64,000 bases of DNA. Origin: Ceratodon purpureus. Taxonomy: Eukaryota; Streptophyta; Bryopsida; Pseudoditrichales; Ditrichaceae. A program made the translations under genes and the position numbers. Below, piece by piece: positions 59,419 through 64,000 of the stretch; the stretch's first letter is position 1, and each line of letters starts with the position of its first letter. The DNA lies in NCBI GenBank assembly GCA_014871385.1, contig CM026427.1, positions 4,782,988 to 4,846,987 of the forward strand, given 5' to 3'. The notes beneath the pieces are model-generated. The model was not told where the DNA came from. It searched no databases and saw only the letters and a list, made by a program, of their open reading frames with translations.

Positions 59419-62400
59419 TCAGGGCGAACCGACGCCTGTAACGTTGCAATTTGTCGTATACAAAGATGACATGGATGATATTATTGGATGAAATTTAACA
59501 GTGTTATTATTGGATGGACACATCACGAATTTGCCATCAGGACTTTGCTTGTCTTGGTTTACATTTTGGCTTGCAGATTGTTCTAACTTGTAAGCTCTGA
59601 GCATGTAATATGCATCGCTATTTAGGCAGCAAGATACATCACTGAGCTCAAGTGTAGCAGTAGGGAACAAGAAACCATCGTCAGAACGCCACGATGCACC
59701 TCGCCTTGATGAATTCATAAACGAAGCCGATTCCTCTAAATTTTCACTGACGGTAGCAAGACCAGTTGTACTAGACATGCCAACGTCAGCGCGCAACCTC
59801 ATAGTGTCCAAGTATTCTTCGTTTCCTGGTTTCAGCACCAATGCCTCCGATTCACTGTCGCCTTGCAACATGGACACCACCCGCTCCATAGTCGGCCGCT
59901 CCTCTGCCACATTTTGGATACTCAGAAGAGCTATGTTGATCACGCGTTGTACTTCCTGCTTCTCTTCGTCTTGTAAGCTCATTGTTGAGTCGACCAAGTC
60001 CATCAAGTTACCCACCCTATGTAGCTCCCAAGCCTGAAAAACCACCACCATAACAAATCCATGTGATGGAGTTTCTTGCAGGAATTAGTATAAACTCAGG
60101 CTCTGTTTTAAATTGCATATGGATGTCAAAAAAATTTACCTTGTAGACTGCTCCATAGGCTCCTTGGCCCAACTTCATATCAGGATGGAAGTCTCGTGTG
60201 GCAGTTCGAAGCTGGTTGTAGGGAAATATTGTAGGCTTCATCTCAAACTCTTCGAACTCTGCACAATTTAGACACTTAAGTAAAATTCCTCCAAACAAAT
60301 TACACAAGGTGTCAAAAGCTGGCATATGTTGTAAATACAAAAACAGTTTACATCCTGACTAGTTTCTTGAATTGAGTAGGTAATAAACCAAAGTCGTTAA
60401 TATCATGCAAGCAATTTGACAAATTGGGATCAATATTGCAGACTAAATCTTACTTTGTTGAACCTGTAGCTGGAGATACCGCTTGTATCTTCTGTTTCTA
60501 TGCATTAGAGCTGCCAGGCTGATCAAAATGACCAGCAGTGATGTTCCGGTCGAAACTACCGCAATTATCATGACCTTCCGCTTGTTATCGTCGCTCATTG
60601 GAACTGAAACAAGCGATTGCCTTATCAGTATGATCATTCCGAAAAAAGATGGAAATCTTCCTTTTCGAACTTCAGGAATTTAGTCATCGTAATGAAATAC
60701 CTGAGTTGAAGCAAATTTGTTTGCAAAAACATCTCGTTCCATCATTGGTATCTGGAACATTGCAGTAAGGATTGCCTCCTAATCTGCACAAGGATATATG
60801 ATCATGAATTGGTGAAGTATGCTACATTTTCTAATTCACAATATTATCCATAGCCACTTCAAGTAAAGCTTTTGTTGCACTCTGACTACCAGTGATCATG
60901 CCAAAGAACCGAATCCTCTCTTTGTTTGGCTTGTCAGGAATAACCTCAAATGTTCCCCACCAAGCACATATAAATTCTTACCTGAAAACTGTGGTGACTT
61001 CTTCAATATTCACCCATCGTAGACAACCTTATCAATAGTATTGTTCATCACCGACAGAACTCTCAGCAACCCTGATGAACTTGTAGATTTCGTTCTTAGC
61101 AAGCCTCGGGAATACAGCTCACCAATATTAAAGTGTCCCAGTGATAAGATTAAAGTCCAGGTACCTGCGACATTAATATTGTCAGCTTATGAAACGGTTA
61201 CATGTGAAGGCATATACACCCAACATGTCGTCACATAACTTTCTAGAGTCGAATTTTGCCCACACTTGGTACAATTATAATGACATATTGAACCTGGTGA
61301 TTATTAGGTTCGATACTGCTAAATTTATAAATAGTGAAGTAAATATGACACACATAATCAGGGTACCTGCTTAATAGAATGTGATTCTGAAAAGTAGGTT
61401 AGACACTTACAGCTCCTGAAGTGTGCCTAGCTGTGACCTGCTCCAGGAATCGAGAGCAGCTGTCAACTGATTGTGAGAAAGATCCACCACTGAAGTAGTT
61501 GTATTCAACGTCCCATTGAATCCGAATGATAACAAGGCCGAACCTGAAAACGCATTCCTGCTCAAATTCCTGCACAAAAAGAAGTATTTGTTGGTCTGGA
61601 TTAATAGTGGGCATCACATTGCTTATCTTAACTGTTTTGGAATGAAGGATAAGTTGTCATCCGTATTTCAAATTAAGGAAGATAACACCCTCCACATATT
61701 CATGTGACTGGTTTTAGATTATACACCTTTACAGGGATATTAGGATGCCTAATGAAAGCTAGATTATATGTGCAACAAAGAGTTCACATCTCCAGCAAAA
61801 GGTAATGGCACTCACACCAAGTTTGGAGGTTCTTGGTCATAGTAAGAGCCGGCAGAGTTCCACTGAGGTTGTTTCGCGATAGATCCCTGCATGCAGCCAA
61901 GCTCAACAAACATCGACCCTCTGAGACTCATTACCTCAAATCTAAGGTAATAATAACATGTTTACAGCGTTAGTAGTTCAAAACAAACAGGTCATACATC
62001 AAATAAACATGCTAACAAGTTATCTCTTCGAAGTTCGTCGAAACCAAGTTGGTCTGAACCACGACGGCTACAAGTTGGCATCAGCATCCAACACTTACAC
62101 AGAAAGTAACGAAGGCATTGCTGTCAGATTTGGCAGAGTCCCCGTGAATTTGTTATTTGACATATCCCTGTCAAATTCAACCGTCCAGCACGCTGACAAC
62201 ATTATAAATCAAGGGTTTCAGGGGCTCTGCTTGGCACGAGTAATATGTTCAATTAGCACCACACCAAATCAAAATCATTGGTCACCAACGACAAAATCAT
62301 TGTGAAGAGATTTGCCGCATTCTGGTAGTGCAAAGCCACAATCCAACTTAAATTAACCCTTTCGATCTCTAATGTGCATCTTGCATGCACTGGTTGGAAA

Positions 62401-62993
62401 TGAGGACAAGCAGCTAGAGTACGTAACATTGACAGAAAGCCTAAGCAAAGGTGATACCACTCACAGAGCATGGAGGTACTTGATCATTGTTAGAGTTAGC
62501 AGAGTTCCATTGAACCTATTGTTGGACATCATTCCCACCCTCTCCAGAAACTTCATCCAAGAGTGCTGCACTCGCTCGACGATCGGGTGGCAGGCAACTC
62601 ATGTGCACAGCCCTCCATGTTGGAAACTGTGGCTTCTTGTGCACATTCTGAAATTTGCTTCCGAACTGCAGAATCTCGCCCGAAACACCAAAACATCAAA
62701 CATCAAAAACCCATCACCTAACCCATGTAATTCAAAACGCTGCTACTTAATCTGACCTGCAATTCAATCCCCATAAACACCTCTCAGACCTCCCAGAGTA
62801 GACCTAAAACCCTAAACCTCATACCAAAAATCTCTACATGGCTTGAGTTCCAAATTTGAAGAGAATGGGAAAGATGGAATAGTACCTGAAGACATGAAGC
62901 TCGTCCCAAAATGGAAGCGATGGCCACGACCATGCCACTCTCCCCAGTGCCCACAACCCAAAAATTCGAAGCCAAAAACAAGCAAACAGACAT
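59419..62993 (-). pseudogene. LRR receptor-like kinase gene lacking the kinase core
   Basis: Minus-strand multi-exon gene. A possible signal-peptide exon is at 62993-62889 (MSVCLFLASNFWVVG). LRR exons follow at about 62.5, 62.1, 61.85 kb (DLSRNNLSGTLPAL) and 61569-61411 (LSRNAFSG, VVDLSHNQL). Exon 60783-60701 gives LGGNPYCNV with several Cys, 60603-60454 the transmembrane helix (VMIIAVVSTGTSLLVILISL) and basic stop-transfer, and 60258-60140 the juxtamembrane and glycine loop (FPYNQLRTAT, GQGAYGAVYK). The next exon, 60033-59419, starts AWELHRVGNLMDLVD, the C-terminal end of the kinase lobe. Phases match at each of the last four junctions, yet subdomains II to about X (VAVK lysine, HRD, DFG, APE) are absent; only a 106-bp intron separates the two parts. 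The layout resembles LRR-VIII-type kinases. Likely kinase-dead receptor or pseudogene. Confidence 0.75.
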
Positions 62994-63237
62994 CGACCCA
63001 TGTGGAGGATGAGGAAAAGATAGATCAACCTATGAAGAAGATATTCTTTTTAAAAACTAGATTTCTGTCATGCGAAATCTTCAAGTCGATAACGTCGGGA
63101 CTCGGCACTCCACTACATAGCCATTTCGGCCCAGTTGTGTGTTGGAGTTTCCAATTGTGTGACGACGAAGAAGACTGAGAGAGGGACGCGGAATTTGAGA
63201 TTTGGAGGAGTTTTGAGAAGAGTTGGATTTTTGAGGG
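62994..63237. promoter_or_regulatory. putative bidirectional promoter
   Basis: A short region between the divergent receptor-kinase gene and the serine-rich gene. It presumably includes the leader of the plus-strand gene. No specific elements are assigned. Confidence 0.3.
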
Positions 63238-63369
63238 ATGGCGGCCTCGTCGTCGCCACCGGCGGTGGCGCGCGCGAGTAATGGACTCGCATCATCACCG
63301 ACATCCGAAGCGGGAATCTGTGATGAAGCGCAAGCGACGCGACAGCAAGCGGAGCAAGCATCGCTATGA
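63238..63369 (+). CDS. upstream ORF, 43 aa, overlapping the main start
   Basis: ATG 63238 to TGA 63369 encodes an Ala/Ser-rich peptide (MAASSSPPAVARASNG at the start) in a frame one base off the main ORF starting at 63281, which it overlaps. It could be an inhibitory upstream ORF, or the real N-terminus if an intron follows. Confidence 0.3.
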   Translation: MAASSSPPAVARASNGLASSPTSEAGICDEAQATRQQAEQASL

Positions 63370-63775
63370 GTCGAGCTCCGACGCTGCCGCGCCGTCGAGC
63401 TCGGCGTCGTCGTCGTCGTCTTCGTCGTCGGAGAGCTCCGACAGCGACTCCGGCAGCTCCCAGAGCGGCAGCAGCAGCGACGACCACCGCAGCAGGCGCT
63501 CCAGCAAGCGCAACCACCACCACCCAAATGATCATCATCCCCGTCGTTGCGAATTCTTCCAGATTTTTTTAGGTTTATGCTTTGCCATCTCTTCGGCTGG
63601 CGAGGTTCTGGCGCTCGTCTGTCACCTTGTCTACTCGTCGTGGCTTTTCTCGTTTGGATTTCGAGGTGCTAGCTTTTCTACTTCGAAACCCCACGCAAGG
63701 TTTTGTAGGTTTAAGCTTTTGGAGGTTCCTAGATTTCTATGTTTTCTGGGGTCTGATGGGTTTCGAGGGTTTTGA
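63281..63775 (+). CDS. 5' exon of a Ser/Arg-rich (RS-like) protein, partial
   Basis: Starts MDSHHHRHPKRESVMKRKRR and continues with basic and poly-Ser/Asp stretches (SSSSESSDSDSGSS) and RSRRSSKR, a composition found in splicing-related and other nuclear RS-type proteins. Only about the first 90 residues look genuine. After RRCEFFQ the frame becomes hydrophobic and atypical, so an intron probably starts near 63560-63605 and the rest lies beyond the right edge. The specific family cannot be named. Confidence 0.5.
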   Translation: MDSHHHRHPKRESVMKRKRRDSKRSKHRYESSSDAAAPSSSASSSSSSSSESSDSDSGSSQSGSSSDDHRSRRSSKRNHHHPNDHHPRRCEFFQIFLGLCFAISSAGEVLALVCHLVYSSWLFSFGFRGASFSTSKPHARFCRFKLLEVPRFLCFLGSDGFRGF

Positions 63776-64000
63776 GAATCTTCGAATTTAGTTTGGGTGA
63801 CTTTTTTGGTAACGTTAGGGTTTAGGGGATGTTGGCTGCAGTTTGTTGAGATGGTTCTGGTTCTCTTCTCGGCAGAAAAGCAGAGATTGGTGAGGTTTAC
63901 CATGTGGGTTGACAAAGGTTTCTGTGTCCTACTCTGTTTGCAGGTCCTTTTGTTCTTGTGGGGTTAAGTCAGTACTTATGTTACTGTAATACCTTGATCT
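63776..64000. other. probable intron of the Ser/Arg-rich gene
   Basis: T-rich sequence without coding signal follows the likely first exon. No acceptor can be chosen before the window ends. Confidence 0.3.

Overview
The window reads as nuclear DNA of a land plant, most likely a non-flowering one such as a moss (inference only). It carries an intron-containing TIR-NBS-LRR resistance gene, an A-type cytochrome P450, an LRR receptor-kinase relative, GT-AG introns of roughly 90-480 bases, AT-rich spacers, and plant-type DNA transposons with long terminal inverted repeats.

Layout. 1-3.3 kb is mostly unrecognised spacer. 3.3-9.05 kb is a TIR-NBS-LRR gene with an internally duplicated LRR array and a decayed LRR tail to about 9.65 kb. 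13.5-15.8 kb is a three-exon P450 on the minus strand. 15.8-22.5 kb is AT-rich spacer. 22.5-53.4 kb is a mobile-element island. 53.4-59.4 kb is AT-rich spacer with simple repeats. 59.4-62.99 kb is an LRR receptor-kinase gene on the minus strand that lacks most of its kinase domain. The right edge holds the 5' exon of a serine/arginine-rich gene.

The island is two nested elements. The outer locus (about 22.5-33.4 and 49.1-53.4 kb) holds a DUF7869-type transposase-like gene (minus strand), a divergent gene with a ParB/sulfiredoxin-like domain (plus strand, here 'gene A'), and three FCP1/NLI-like HAD domains. It is peppered with at least 26 copies of a 17-nt near-palindrome, GTCGGC-N5-GCCGAC, in introns, spacers and even in frame inside proteins. 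Its genes are damaged, mostly by in-frame TAG codons plus a few frameshifts. Inserted into gene A is a 15.7-kb MULE (33,400-49,109) with about 80-bp terminal inverted repeats and a perfect 10-bp target duplication. Reading frame is preserved across the empty site. The MULE contains none of the 17-nt palindromes. It carries an apparently intact two-exon MULE transposase (about 1190 aa) and, divergently, a ten-exon open gene of about 1053 aa ('gene B') that fuses a ParB-like domain to a beta-class-type DNA amino-methyltransferase domain. Upstream exons of gene B encode RNA polymerase II CTD-like heptads, and a repetitive region there carries six copies of a perfect 20-bp palindrome.

The main candidate for an undescribed system is therefore a ParB-like/DNA-methyltransferase accessory gene. 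It occurs twice, in two unrelated transposons, each time divergent from the transposase and each time close to a private family of palindromic repeats. All functional statements are read from motifs by eye; no database search was run.
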